Shown: piece after piece, positions 26,284-34,471 of the stretch
How the letters are laid out: each line of letters begins with the position of its first letter
Position numbering within the stretch: position 1 is the first letter of the stretch
Assembly: GCF_900104845.1 (NCBI RefSeq)
Contig: NZ_FNSR01000001.1
Span: 744,001 to 808,000 of the forward strand
Origin: Paraburkholderia caballeronis
GTDB lineage: Bacteria; Pseudomonadota; Gammaproteobacteria; Burkholderiales; Burkholderiaceae
Direction of reading: 5' to 3'
DNA: 64,000 bases
Translations under genes and position numbers: made by a program
The notes under the pieces: generated by a model
What the model was told of the DNA's origin: nothing
The model's input: the letters and a program-made list of their open reading frames with translations, nothing else
Database searches by the model: none

Positions 26284-27227
26284 GTCCGGCCTTGCGGTCC
26301 ACGACCCGGCCGGCATCGAGGCTCGCCCCGGCGAACGTCATGCGCGAGCGGCGCGAACCGGCGCGTTCGTCGTTTGACCGCCAGCGCTGCGTCGCCGTCG
26401 TTGCGTGCCTGCTGCTGACGGCCGCATTCGCCGGCTGCGCCTCGCTGGACCGGAGCGCCCATGCTGATGCGCTGGCCGCGCCGGCGGGGTTGCACCGTGA
26501 GCAGATCGACACCGGCAATTTCGTGCTGACGACGTTCTCACGCATCACGCGGCCGGACGAACCGCTCGACCTCTATATCGAAGGCGACGGGCTGGCGTGG
26601 ATTTCGCGCAGCGAGCCGTCGCTGGACCCGACGCCGCGCGACGCGACGGGGCTCGCGCTCGCGGCGGCGGACCCCGCGCCGAACGTCGCATATGTGGCGC
26701 GCCCGTGCCAGTTCACGCCGATGGAACAGAATCCGCGCTGCGGCGTGCCGTACTGGACGGGCAGGCGCTTCGCGCCCGATGTGGTGGCGTCGATGAACGA
26801 CGCGGTGAGCCAGTTTGCCGCGCGCGTGCCGGGGCAGTCCATCAACCTGGTCGGTTATTCGGGCGGCGGCGCGCTGGCGGTGCTGGTCGCGGCGCGCCGC
26901 ACCGACGTCGCGTCGATCAGGACCGTGGCGGGCAATCTCGATGACGAGTTCGTCAACCGGTTGCATCACGTTTCGCCGATGCCGGAGTCGGCGAATCCCA
27001 TCGACTTCGCGGACCGGGTCGCATCCATTGCGCAGATGCATTTCAGCGGCGCAGGCGACACGGTCGTGCCGCCGGACGTGGCGCAGCGTTTCGTGGCGGC
27101 TGCCGGAAAACGCTGTGCGCAGGCACGCACGGTTGCCGACGTGACCCACGATGGCGACTGGAGCGCGTACTGGCCTCGCTTGCTGACGATCGCACCGCGC
27201 TGTTCCGGCGAACCCCATGGACCATGA
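26280..27227 (+). CDS. Lipoprotein alpha/beta-hydrolase
   Basis: A 315-residue lipoprotein precursor. The lipobox FAGC places the lipidated Cys at residue 53 if the ATG at 26280 is used (GAGG upstream, stop overlap with the preceding frame), or at residue 33 from the ATG at 26340; the shorter form gives a more normal signal peptide, so the start is uncertain. The nucleophile elbow is GYSGGGALAVL, an acid candidate is in SGAGDTVVPPDV, and the His is likely in THDGDW. It resembles lipase/esterase-type hydrolases of the envelope; substrate unknown. It lies within the accessory block between the glycosyltransferase and APS kinase genes. Confidence 0.75.
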   Translation: MSPALRSTTRPASRLAPANVMRERREPARSSFDRQRCVAVVACLLLTAAFAGCASLDRSAHADALAAPAGLHREQIDTGNFVLTTFSRITRPDEPLDLYIEGDGLAWISRSEPSLDPTPRDATGLALAAADPAPNVAYVARPCQFTPMEQNPRCGVPYWTGRRFAPDVVASMNDAVSQFAARVPGQSINLVGYSGGGALAVLVAARRTDVASIRTVAGNLDDEFVNRLHHVSPMPESANPIDFADRVASIAQMHFSGAGDTVVPPDVAQRFVAAAGKRCAQARTVADVTHDGDWSAYWPRLLTIAPRCSGEPHGP

Positions 27228-27326
27228 GCGGCATCGGCCGTTATGCCGGGACCGGATGCGGCCGGCTGTCTTGTCGGGTCCCGACAGGCGCCGTATCCCC
27301 CGTGATGAACTTCCTTGTGTGACAAC

Positions 27327-27851
27327 ATGAAAAATCAACCGGCCACGCTGTGGTTGACCGGCCTGAGCGCCGCGGGCAAGACGACTCTGGCGCAGGCGCT
27401 CGCGGAGCGTCTCGCCGCTGCGGGGGCGGTCTGCCAGATACTCGACGGCGACGTCGTGCGCAAGGAATTGAGCCGCGATCTGGGGTTTTCGAAGGCGGAT
27501 CGAAGCGAGAACATCCGGCGCGTGGCGGACCGTTGCAGGCAGATCAACGACGCCGGAACGTGGGCCATCGCCGCGCTGATTTCGCCGTACCGCGAAGATC
27601 GCGAGCAGGCGCGCCGGATCGTGGGCGAAGGCCGCTTCTTCGAGGTGTACCTGGCAACGCCGCTCGCCGTATGCGAGGCGCGCGACCCGAAGGGACTGTA
27701 TCGCCGCGCACGTGCCGGCGACCTCGCGAACTTCACCGGCGTCAGCGACCCGTATGAGGAACCGCTGAACCCCGATCTGCGGCTGGACACGGCGGCGCTC
27801 TCCGTCGCGGGGTGCGTCGACGCGACGATGGATTTGATGCAACGGCGCTGA
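27327..27851 (+). CDS. cysC: Adenylylsulfate (APS) kinase
   Basis: A 174-residue APS kinase that phosphorylates APS to PAPS, the sulfate donor of sulfotransferases. The P-loop GLSAAGKTT is at residues 12-20, followed by LDGDVVRKELSRDLGFSKADRSENIRRV (residues that bind APS) and the lid LISPYREDR. It is a stand-alone kinase rather than a CysNC fusion. The ATG at 27327 is chosen because the beta-strand before the P-loop follows directly. Sulfate assimilation in Burkholderia goes through APS reductase and does not need PAPS, so this gene probably serves the TPR-sulfotransferase in the same block. It overlaps the downstream frame's upstream ATG (27851). Confidence 0.9.
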   Translation: MKNQPATLWLTGLSAAGKTTLAQALAERLAAAGAVCQILDGDVVRKELSRDLGFSKADRSENIRRVADRCRQINDAGTWAIAALISPYREDREQARRIVGEGRFFEVYLATPLAVCEARDPKGLYRRARAGDLANFTGVSDPYEEPLNPDLRLDTAALSVAGCVDATMDLMQRR

Positions 27852-27871
27852 TGCCGAGGGAGACGATACCC

Positions 27872-28720
27872 ATGCCGACAGTCGATGCGAACTGGGAAGA
27901 ATGGCTGGCCACCAACGTGACCCGCGGATGTAGCGCCGACTCGATGACGGACGCGATGGTGCGGGCCGGCTTCGAACCGGCTGTCGCCGATTCGGCCGTG
28001 CGTCGCGCGGTGGGCGGGGCGGTTGCCGATGGCGGGGCCGCCCCGACAGGCTCCGCGCAATATCGCTACGACCCGGCGCCGGTCTCCGCCGGGAACCTCG
28101 TGCATGCGTTCGATCGCGATGTTTCCGTGCTGATGCGCTGCGAGCGGCCACAGATCGTGATCTTCGGCGACGTGCTCTCCGCCGCCGAGTGCGACGAATT
28201 GATCGAGCGCTCGCGGCACCGGCTCAAGCGCAATACCACGATCAATCCCGAGACAGGCGCGGAAGACGTGATCCGGAACCGGACCAGCGAGGGAACATGG
28301 TTTCCGCGCGGCGAGGACGCGTTCATCGAACGGCTCGACCGGCGGATCGCGTGTCTGATGAACTGGCCGGTGGAGAACGGCGAAGGGCTGCAGATATTGC
28401 ACTATGGCCCCGGCGCCGAGTATCGGCCGCATTTCGATTATTTCCCGCCGGAGCAGAGCGGCAGCGCGGTTCAACTGGCGCATGGCGGTCAACGGGTGGC
28501 GACGCTCGTCATCTACCTGAACGATGTGGCGGAAGGCGGCGAAACGGTATTTCCCGATGCGGGCATCTCGGTCACGGGCAGGAAAGGCACCGCTGTCTAT
28601 TTCCGCTACATGAACGGGATGCGCCAACTCGATCCGTTGAGCTTGCACGCCGGGGCGCCGGTGCGTCGCGGGGAGAAGTGGATTGCGACGCGGTGGATGC
28701 GCGAGCACGCGTATCGGTGA
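27872..28720 (+). CDS. Prolyl 4-hydroxylase-type 2OG-Fe(II) oxygenase
   Basis: A 282-residue Fe(II)/2-oxoglutarate oxygenase of the prolyl 4-hydroxylase alpha-subunit type. Iron ligands are His187 and Asp189 (YRPHFDYF) and His259 (LSLHAGAPV), and Lys269 in RRGEKWIATRW should bind 2-oxoglutarate. Conserved TLVIYLNDVAEGGETVFPDA is also typical of this family. The N-terminal ~90 residues form a small helical domain of unknown role. The start ATG at 27872 is preferred because GAGGGAGA lies upstream; an ATG at 27851 overlaps the cysC stop. The neighbouring autotransporter contains 43 Pro-Thr pairs, an obvious candidate substrate. No signal peptide is seen, so hydroxylation would occur before secretion. 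Confidence 0.9.
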   Translation: MPTVDANWEEWLATNVTRGCSADSMTDAMVRAGFEPAVADSAVRRAVGGAVADGGAAPTGSAQYRYDPAPVSAGNLVHAFDRDVSVLMRCERPQIVIFGDVLSAAECDELIERSRHRLKRNTTINPETGAEDVIRNRTSEGTWFPRGEDAFIERLDRRIACLMNWPVENGEGLQILHYGPGAEYRPHFDYFPPEQSGSAVQLAHGGQRVATLVIYLNDVAEGGETVFPDAGISVTGRKGTAVYFRYMNGMRQLDPLSLHAGAPVRRGEKWIATRWMREHAYR

Positions 28721-28998
28721 TGCCGGAGTGCAGTAGCGGCCGATGTGGCGACGGCGGCGGTTCGGGGTCGGGTCGTCTGGATTCGCTTTTTTCAGGCCGC
28801 CATCCGTGCTTCGTGCATCAACCTCTGCGGCGCTCGACGCAGAGCGATCCGAAGCTGCACGGGCAAGGCTTTGCTGGTGGCGTTGCGGTCATTGTTCCGA
28901 TCGACCCGGCAAGTTCCGCTGAGACCAGCGCGTGATCGGAGCGCGCGTGGCCGGCGGGCACACGGACCGCCAGCCATCGGCAACACCGCGTCCTCCGT

Positions 28999-30492
28999 TC
29001 AGAAGTCGCCGTCCAGTCCGTCCTGCACCTGCTCCGCGGCGCGCAGCACCGCGCGCGCCTTGTTCTCGGTCTCCTGCCATTCGGACTCGGGCACCGAATC
29101 CGCGACGATGCCCGCCGCGGCCTGCACGTACAGATTGCCGTTGTGGATCAGCCCGGTGCGGATCGCGATCGCCAGGTCCATCTCGCCGTTGAACGACAGA
29201 TAGCCGACCGCGCCGCCGTACAGGCCGCGCTTCACCGGCTCCAGTTCGTCGATCAGTTCCATCGCGCGAACCTTCGGCGCGCCCGACAGCGTGCCGGCCG
29301 GGAACGTCGCGCGCAGCACGTCGAAGTTGTTCATCCCCGGTTTCAGCTTGCCCTCGACCGAACTGACGATGTGCTGCACGTGCGAGTACTTCTCGATCAC
29401 CATCTTGTCGGTCACCGCGACCGAGCCGATCTGCGCGATGCGGCCGACGTCGTTGCGCGCGAGGTCGATCAGCATCACGTGCTCGGCGATTTCCTTCGGA
29501 TCGTTCAGCAGTTCGGTCGCCAGTTCCGTGTCGCGTTCCGGCGTGTTGCCGCGCGGACGCGTGCCGGCGAGCGGGCGGATCGTCACGATGCGGTCGTCGC
29601 CGCGCTGCTCCTGGCGCACGAGGATTTCCGGCGACGCGCCGACCACGTGGAATTCGCCGAAGTTGTAGTAGTACATGTACGGCGACGGATTCAGCGAACG
29701 CAGCGCGCGATACAGCGACAGCGGATTGTCGCGGTACGGCTTCGTCAGGCGCTGGCCGACCTGCACCTGCATCAGCTCGCCGGCCGCTATGTATTCCTTC
29801 GCCTTGCGCACCGCGGTCAGATAGTCGTCCTTCGCGAACTCGCGGTAGATCTCGGTGCGCACGCTCGCGGACGTGACCGGCGGCTGCACGGTCGCGCGCA
29901 GCCGCTGCTTCAGCTCGCGCAGCCGCAGCTTCGCTTTCGCGTACGCCTCGGGCTGCGACGGGTCCGCATAGACGATCAGATACAGCTTGCCCGCGAGGTT
30001 GTCGATCACCGCGACTTCCTCGGTCAGCAGCAGCTGGATGTCGGGCAGGCCGAGGTCGTCGGGCGGCGCGGTGTCCGCGAGCTTCTTCTCGATGTAGCGC
30101 ACCGCGTCGTAGCCGAAGTAACCGGCGAGGCCGCCGCAGAAGCGCGGCAGGCCCGGACGCTGCGCGACCTTGAAGCGCGCCTGGAACTGCGCGATGAATT
30201 CGAGCGGATCGCTTTCGTGCGTCTCGATCACCGCGCCGTCGCGCACGACTTCGGACACGCCGTTGCGGGTGCGGATCAGCGTGCGCGCGGGCAGGCCGAT
30301 GAACGAGTAGCGGCCGAACCGCTCGCCGCCGACCACCGATTCGAGCAGGAACGAGTTCGCGCCGCCGCGCTCGGCCTGTGCGAGCTTCAGATACAGCGAC
30401 AGCGGCGTTTCGAGATCGGCGAGCGCTTCGGCGATCAGCGGGATGCGGTTGAAACCCTCGTTCGCGAGGGACTTGAATTCGAGTTCGGTCAT
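28999..30492 (-). CDS. trpE: Anthranilate synthase component I
   Basis: A 497-residue chorismate-binding anthranilate synthase subunit, the first committed enzyme of tryptophan synthesis. The feedback site LLES lies near residue 50, and the chorismate-binding core includes RPLAGTRPRGNTPERD, LIDLARNDVGRIAQIG, TFPAGTLSGAPKVRAMELID and YVQAAAGIVADSVPESEW. It is 442 bp downstream of gph, with a leader peptide and attenuator in between. Its glutaminase partner trpG is displaced about 13.3 kb, beyond the accessory block. Confidence 0.97.
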   Translation of the reverse strand: MTELEFKSLANEGFNRIPLIAEALADLETPLSLYLKLAQAERGGANSFLLESVVGGERFGRYSFIGLPARTLIRTRNGVSEVVRDGAVIETHESDPLEFIAQFQARFKVAQRPGLPRFCGGLAGYFGYDAVRYIEKKLADTAPPDDLGLPDIQLLLTEEVAVIDNLAGKLYLIVYADPSQPEAYAKAKLRLRELKQRLRATVQPPVTSASVRTEIYREFAKDDYLTAVRKAKEYIAAGELMQVQVGQRLTKPYRDNPLSLYRALRSLNPSPYMYYYNFGEFHVVGASPEILVRQEQRGDDRIVTIRPLAGTRPRGNTPERDTELATELLNDPKEIAEHVMLIDLARNDVGRIAQIGSVAVTDKMVIEKYSHVQHIVSSVEGKLKPGMNNFDVLRATFPAGTLSGAPKVRAMELIDELEPVKRGLYGGAVGYLSFNGEMDLAIAIRTGLIHNGNLYVQAAAGIVADSVPESEWQETENKARAVLRAAEQVQDGLDGDF

Positions 30493-30779
30493 GTTCCGAT
30501 CCTGTTCGTGCAGTCGGCCGCGGGGTCGTCGGGCGGTCCGGAGGTGTCGCGTTGGGTGCGTTGCGCTGATGCGTCGTGTGTGTCGCCGGCGCGGGTCATG
30601 CGCCGGATGCGTTTCGATCGGGCCACGGGCGAACGGGACGACGCGAACCCGCTGCGTGAAGGCGACGGCTCGCGAACGAGAAGTCGTACACGCGGCAGGG
30701 TAACGTACACCGACGGCCTGTGAGCCGAAGCGTTACCGCAACGATCAAGAACGAGACACGCGCGAGTGCGCAGCGAAGT

Positions 30780-30807
30780 AAAAAACGTGCTGAAGACGAA
30801 CTTCAGC
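30780..30807 (-). terminator. trp attenuator terminator hairpin
   Basis: On the minus strand a perfect 7-bp stem (GCTGAAG / CTTCAGC, loop TTCGT) is followed by ACG and six T. It lies 15 bases after the stop of a Trp-rich leader peptide and 287 bases before trpE. A second small hairpin (AACCTC / GAGGTT) sits immediately upstream and could be part of the alternative structure. Confidence 0.8.
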
Positions 30808-30822
30808 GAACCTCGGCAGAGG

Positions 30823-30897
30823 TTAGCGCGACCAGCGACGCCAGGGCCATGCTCCCCGGTCGATGCTGCTCAGACTCCGTTTTTTATTCAGAAACAT
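30823..30897 (-). CDS. trpL: trp operon leader peptide
   Basis: A 24-codon frame beginning with ATG at 30897 on the minus strand and ending TAA. Its last ten residues are GAWPWRRWSR, so three Trp codons fall in the final eight positions. The start is 37 bases after the gph stop and the frame is followed by a terminator hairpin ahead of trpE, the arrangement of a classical ribosome-mediated attenuator. The ribosome-binding site is weak by eye. I did not work out the antiterminator pairing fully. An accidental frame with three clustered Trp codons right before a T-run hairpin upstream of trpE is unlikely. Confidence 0.75.
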   Translation of the reverse strand: MFLNKKRSLSSIDRGAWPWRRWSR

Positions 30898-30933
30898 GAT
30901 TGAAGAATGGACCTGTCTGGGTCAAGGCGAAGG

Positions 30934-31656
30934 TCAGTCGAGACCTTGATTGTGTGCCTGATTGTGCGCCGCGAGCGCCGTGGCGGCGTCGAGGAGCGTG
31001 GCAACTATACCATCCGATTCGATTTGTTGTACAGGCTGCCCGTGGTTGTAGCCATACGGCACGGTGAGCGTCGCCATGCCGGCTGCGCGGCCCGCCAGCG
31101 CGTCGTTTTCCGAATCGCCGATCGCGACCGCCGCCGCCGGCGCGACGCCCAGTTGCGCCAGCGCGGTCAGCATCGGCAGCGGGTCGGGTTTTTTCTTCGG
31201 CGTGCTGTCGCCGCCGATCACCACGTCGAAGTAACGCGCGAGCCCGTATTGTTCGAGCAGCCCGAGCGCGAAGCGGTGCGGCTTGTTCGTCACGCACGCG
31301 AGCTTCAGCCCCGCGTCGCGCAGCGCCGCAAGGCCGGCTTCGACGTCCGGATAGAGCCGCGTGTAGCGGCCGTTGATCTTCGCGTACTCGGCCTGATACA
31401 GCGCGAGCGCCTCGTCGAAGCGCGCCTGCGCGTCCGCTTCATCGAAGCGCGGCGCGAGCACGCTGCGCACCAGATGCTCTGAGCCCTTGCCGACGTAGTC
31501 GACCACTTCCTCGCGCGAGGTTTCGTTCGCGTCGAGCTGCGCGAGCATGCCGTTCAGGCCGGCCGCGAAGTCGTCCGCGGTATCGACCATCGTGCCGTCG
31601 AGATCGACGACCGCCGCGTCGATGCGCGCGGCGGCGAACACCGGCGCGCGGCTCAT
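30934..31656 (-). CDS. gph: Phosphoglycolate phosphatase
   Basis: A 240-residue HAD hydrolase that removes phosphate from 2-phosphoglycolate. Motif I is [15 protein letters not shown], the cap domain follows, the Thr/Lys motif is [11 protein letters not shown]...[16 protein letters not shown], and the acidic motif is [16 protein letters not shown]. The start overlaps the rpe stop as ATGA, and GGGGGAA lies upstream. The rpe-gph-trpE order is a standard Burkholderia arrangement. Confidence 0.95.
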   Translation of the reverse strand: MSRAPVFAAARIDAAVVDLDGTMVDTADDFAAGLNGMLAQLDANETSREEVVDYVGKGSEHLVRSVLAPRFDEADAQARFDEALALYQAEYAKINGRYTRLYPDVEAGLAALRDAGLKLACVTNKPHRFALGLLEQYGLARYFDVVIGGDSTPKKKPDPLPMLTALAQLGVAPAAAVAIGDSENDALAGRAAGMATLTVPYGYNHGQPVQQIESDGIVATLLDAATALAAHNQAHNQGLD

Positions 31657-32342
31657 TGACGTTCCCCCGCGGTCGCGAGCTGCGCGCGCATCTGGTCGAT
31701 CACCGCGCGGTAGTCGGGCTTGCCGAAGATCGCCGAGCCCGCGACGAACGTGTCCGCGCCGGCCGCCGCGATCTCCGCGATGTTGTCGATCTTCACGCCG
31801 CCGTCCACTTCGAGATGGATCTCGCGGCCGGTCTTGTCGCGGTACGCGTCGATGCGGCGGCGCGCCTCCCGCAGCTTCACGAGCGCCTCCGGAATGAACG
31901 ACTGCCCGCCGAAACCCGGATTCACCGACATGATCAGCACGAGGTCCACCTTGTCCATCACATAGTCGAGATACGAAAGCGGCGTCGCCGGATTGAACAC
32001 GAGGCCCGCCTTGCAGCCGTGGTCGCGGATCAGCGACAGCGTGCGGTCGATGTGGTCCGAGCCTTCCGGATGGAAGCTGATCAGGTTCGCGCCGGCCTTC
32101 GCGAAGTCCGGCACGATGCGGTCGACCGGGCGCACCATCAGATGCACGTCGATCGGCACCTGCACGTGCGGACGGATCGCCTCGCAGACGAGCGGGCCGA
32201 TCGTCAGGTTCGGCACGTAGTGGTTGTCCATCACGTCGAAGTGGATCCAGTCCGCGCCGGCCGCGACGACGTTGCGGACTTCTTCGCCGAGGCGGGCGAA
32301 GTCGGCGGACAGGATGCTGGGGGCGATACGGAAGGTCGTCAT
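31653..32342 (-). CDS. rpe: Ribulose-phosphate 3-epimerase
   Basis: A 229-residue TIM-barrel metal-dependent epimerase interconverting ribulose 5-phosphate and xylulose 5-phosphate. Recognisable segments are [44 protein letters not shown] [34 protein letters not shown] and [12 protein letters not shown]. It is the first gene of the rpe-gph-trpE transcript. The divergent apaG gene starts about 295 bp away; no convincing promoter pair was found between them. Confidence 0.97.
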   Translation of the reverse strand: MTTFRIAPSILSADFARLGEEVRNVVAAGADWIHFDVMDNHYVPNLTIGPLVCEAIRPHVQVPIDVHLMVRPVDRIVPDFAKAGANLISFHPEGSDHIDRTLSLIRDHGCKAGLVFNPATPLSYLDYVMDKVDLVLIMSVNPGFGGQSFIPEALVKLREARRRIDAYRDKTGREIHLEVDGGVKIDNIAEIAAAGADTFVAGSAIFGKPDYRAVIDQMRAQLATAGERQ

Positions 32343-32637
32343 GGCGTGAACCGGAGCAGGCGAAAAGCGCCATTTTACCGCCACCCGGCAGCACGAACCG
32401 GCCGGAATGCGGGTCGCCGGCGGACAGGTTGCCGCCGCGCGACACGCCGGGCGCGGCGGGCGCGGCACGTTAGCCGTTTGCCGTGCGATCCGCGGCGTTG
32501 CCGGGTTGCGGGCACCTGCCGCATCAAGCAGAATGCGAAACCATACCGGACGTCCGACGAAGTCCGCTGACCGTTGCCGGACGGGCGTCCGGCGCGATCT
32601 CCGGCGCGTTGCGCCCGCCTTATCGACCGGAATCAGG

Positions 32638-33012
32638 ATGAGCCAGTACGAATTCAGCGTGACGTCGCAGGTGCGCTACCTGCCCGAAGAGTCGGATCCG
32701 GAGCGCCGCCAGTATGCGTTCGCGTACACGTTGACCATCCGCAATACCGGCCTCGTGAGCGCGCAATTGATCGCGCGCCATTGGGTGATCACCGACAGCG
32801 ACAGCCACGTGCAGGAAGTGAAGGGGCTCGGCGTCGTCGGCCATCAGCCGCTGCTGAAGCCGGGCGAGCAGTTCGAGTACACGAGCTGGGCCGTGATCGC
32901 GACGCCGGTCGGCACGATGCGCGGCGAGTACTTCTGCGTGGCGGAGGACGGCGAGCGGTTCGACGCGCCGGTGCCGGAGTTCGTGCTGCGGATGCCGCGC
33001 ACGCTGCATTGA
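32638..33012 (+). CDS. apaG: Co2+/Mg2+ efflux-associated protein ApaG
   Basis: A 124-residue single-domain ApaG protein with an Ig-like beta-sandwich fold. Conserved stretches are [46 protein letters not shown] and [14 protein letters not shown]. Its biochemical role is unsettled; it has been linked to cobalt/magnesium resistance and to polyphosphate binding. The start ATG at 32638 matches the family length; an upstream in-frame extension is spurious. It diverges from rpe. Confidence 0.93.
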   Translation: MSQYEFSVTSQVRYLPEESDPERRQYAFAYTLTIRNTGLVSAQLIARHWVITDSDSHVQEVKGLGVVGHQPLLKPGEQFEYTSWAVIATPVGTMRGEYFCVAEDGERFDAPVPEFVLRMPRTLH

Positions 33013-33040
33013 ACCGCCCGCGCGAACGGCGGTCTGCCTG

Positions 33041-33181
33041 CTAGTCCGGGCGGCGCGGCGCGCGCTTCTGTTTTTTCTTGCCCGACGTCGTCCACACGAC
33101 GATGTAGACCACGAGGAAGAGCGGGATCAGGATTTCCAGCCCAACCATCAGCAGCGGGTATTCGTCGAATAAATCAGACAT
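33041..33181 (-). CDS. Small single-span membrane protein (46 residues)
   Basis: A 46-residue protein with an acidic N-terminus (MSDLFDEYP), one membrane helix (about residues 10-35) and a very basic tail (KKKQKRAPRRPD). The start is the ATG at 33181, preceded by GGAAA; an alternative ATG 12 bases upstream lacks a ribosome site. Third codon positions are GC-rich, as in real genes here. The function is unknown; the charge pattern suggests an N-out/C-in inner-membrane peptide. Its start codon overlaps that of the divergent mltA. Confidence 0.65.
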   Translation of the reverse strand: MSDLFDEYPLLMVGLEILIPLFLVVYIVVWTTSGKKKQKRAPRRPD

Positions 33182-34376
33182 GGCGTTTTCCATCAAGAAC
33201 AACCATTGTAGGCAGGTTTCGGGGTCCGCTTTTCCGCGCTTTTTCGACGGACTGCCGCGCGGCGGGCTGCGTCGCGCGTGCGGCTGGATCGGCGCGCTGT
33301 CGGTTGCGGTGCTGCTCGCGTCGTGCGGCGGGCGCAACGTCGTGCGGACCGCGCCGCCGACCGGCCCGGCGATCGTGCCGGGTCAGATCGCGGCCGCGCG
33401 GCTCACGCCGGTCGCATGGCAGCAGGTGCCGGGCTGGCAGGACGATTCGCTGATCGGCGCGACGGCCGCGCTGCGCGAGAACTGCGCGCGGGTCGCGCGC
33501 GAGCCGCGCTGGCAGCGCGCGTGCGCGGCGGCGACGCAACTCGACGACCTCGACGTTGCGGGTGCGCGCACGTTCTTCGAGACGTACTTCACGCCGTTCC
33601 AGTTCGCGAACACCGACGGCACGCTCGACGGCCTCGTGACCGGCTACTACGAGCCGCTGCTGCACGGCTCGCGCGTGCGCCACGGCATCTATCAGACCGC
33701 GCTGTACCGCTGGCCGTCCGGCTATCGCGCGGGCGCGGCGCTGCCGCCGCGCGCGCAGCTCGAACGCGCGGGCGTGCTCGACGGCAACGAACTGGTGTGG
33801 GTCGACGATCCGATCGAGGCGTTTTTCCTCCAGGTGCAGGGCTCCGGCCGGGTGCTGATGGAAGACGGCAGCGTGATGCGGGTCGGCTTCGGCGGCACCA
33901 ACAACCAGCCGTACCGGTCGATCGGCCGCTGGCTGCTGGACCATGGCGAACTGACGCCCGCGCAGGCGACGATGCAGGGAATCAAGGCGTGGGCGCGCGC
34001 GAACCCGTCGCGCGTCGACGGCTTGCTCGACACGAATCCGCGTTTCGTGTTCTTCCGCGAGATGCCGTCCGGCGAGAACGCGCCGACCGGCGGCGCGGAC
34101 GGCCCGATCGGCGCGCTCGGCGTGCCGCTGACGCCGGAGCGGTCGATCGCGGTGGACCCGTCGTCGATCCCGCTCGGCACGCCGGTGTTCCTGCAGACGA
34201 CCCGGCCGCTGACGAACACGCCGCTGAACCGGCTCGTGTTCGCGCAGGACACGGGTTCCGCGATCAAGGGCGGCGTGCGCGCGGACTACTTCTGGGGACT
34301 CGGCGACGAGGCCGGCGACCTGGCCGGCAAGATGAAGCAGGGCGGCCGGATGTGGCTGCTGTTTCCGAACTCGTGA
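33180..34376 (+). CDS. mltA: Membrane-bound lytic murein transglycosylase A
   Basis: A 398-residue lipoprotein-type murein hydrolase that cleaves peptidoglycan to 1,6-anhydromuropeptides. The long n-region is followed by a hydrophobic stretch (ALSVAVLLASC) with lipobox LASC near residue 49. The MltA domain contains VTGYYEPLLHGSR and FFLQVQGSGRVLMEDG, and the C-terminal 3D (Asp-rich) domain includes IAVDPSSIPLGTPVFL and FAQDTGSAIKGGVRADYFWG. No ribosome site precedes the ATG at 33180 and its n-region is unusually long, so the start is uncertain, but no other ATG, GTG or TTG lies in frame before the signal core. Confidence 0.9.
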   Translation: MAFSIKNNHCRQVSGSAFPRFFDGLPRGGLRRACGWIGALSVAVLLASCGGRNVVRTAPPTGPAIVPGQIAAARLTPVAWQQVPGWQDDSLIGATAALRENCARVAREPRWQRACAAATQLDDLDVAGARTFFETYFTPFQFANTDGTLDGLVTGYYEPLLHGSRVRHGIYQTALYRWPSGYRAGAALPPRAQLERAGVLDGNELVWVDDPIEAFFLQVQGSGRVLMEDGSVMRVGFGGTNNQPYRSIGRWLLDHGELTPAQATMQGIKAWARANPSRVDGLLDTNPRFVFFREMPSGENAPTGGADGPIGALGVPLTPERSIAVDPSSIPLGTPVFLQTTRPLTNTPLNRLVFAQDTGSAIKGGVRADYFWGLGDEAGDLAGKMKQGGRMWLLFPNS

Positions 34377-34408
34377 TTGCCGGCGGATGGCTGGCGGGTG
34401 CGAACGAC

Positions 34409-34443
34409 AGAGGGGCCGGCGGCGCGCTGCCGCCGGCCCCTCT
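34409..34443. terminator. 15-bp perfect hairpin between convergent mltA and paaK
   Basis: AGAGGGGCCGGCGGC pairs with its exact complement around a 5-base loop. There is no T-run on either side, so it may rely on stem strength or on Rho to separate the two converging transcripts. Confidence 0.65.
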
Positions 34444-34471
34444 GCTTATGTAGGCGCGTAGTGCGGGCGCG

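Noticed and set aside
30899..30925. A promoter for the trp leader with TTGACC and TTCAAT
   Set aside because: A start from this pair would fall inside or after the leader ATG, so it cannot express the leader peptide. The leader is probably reached from the gph transcript or an unseen start.
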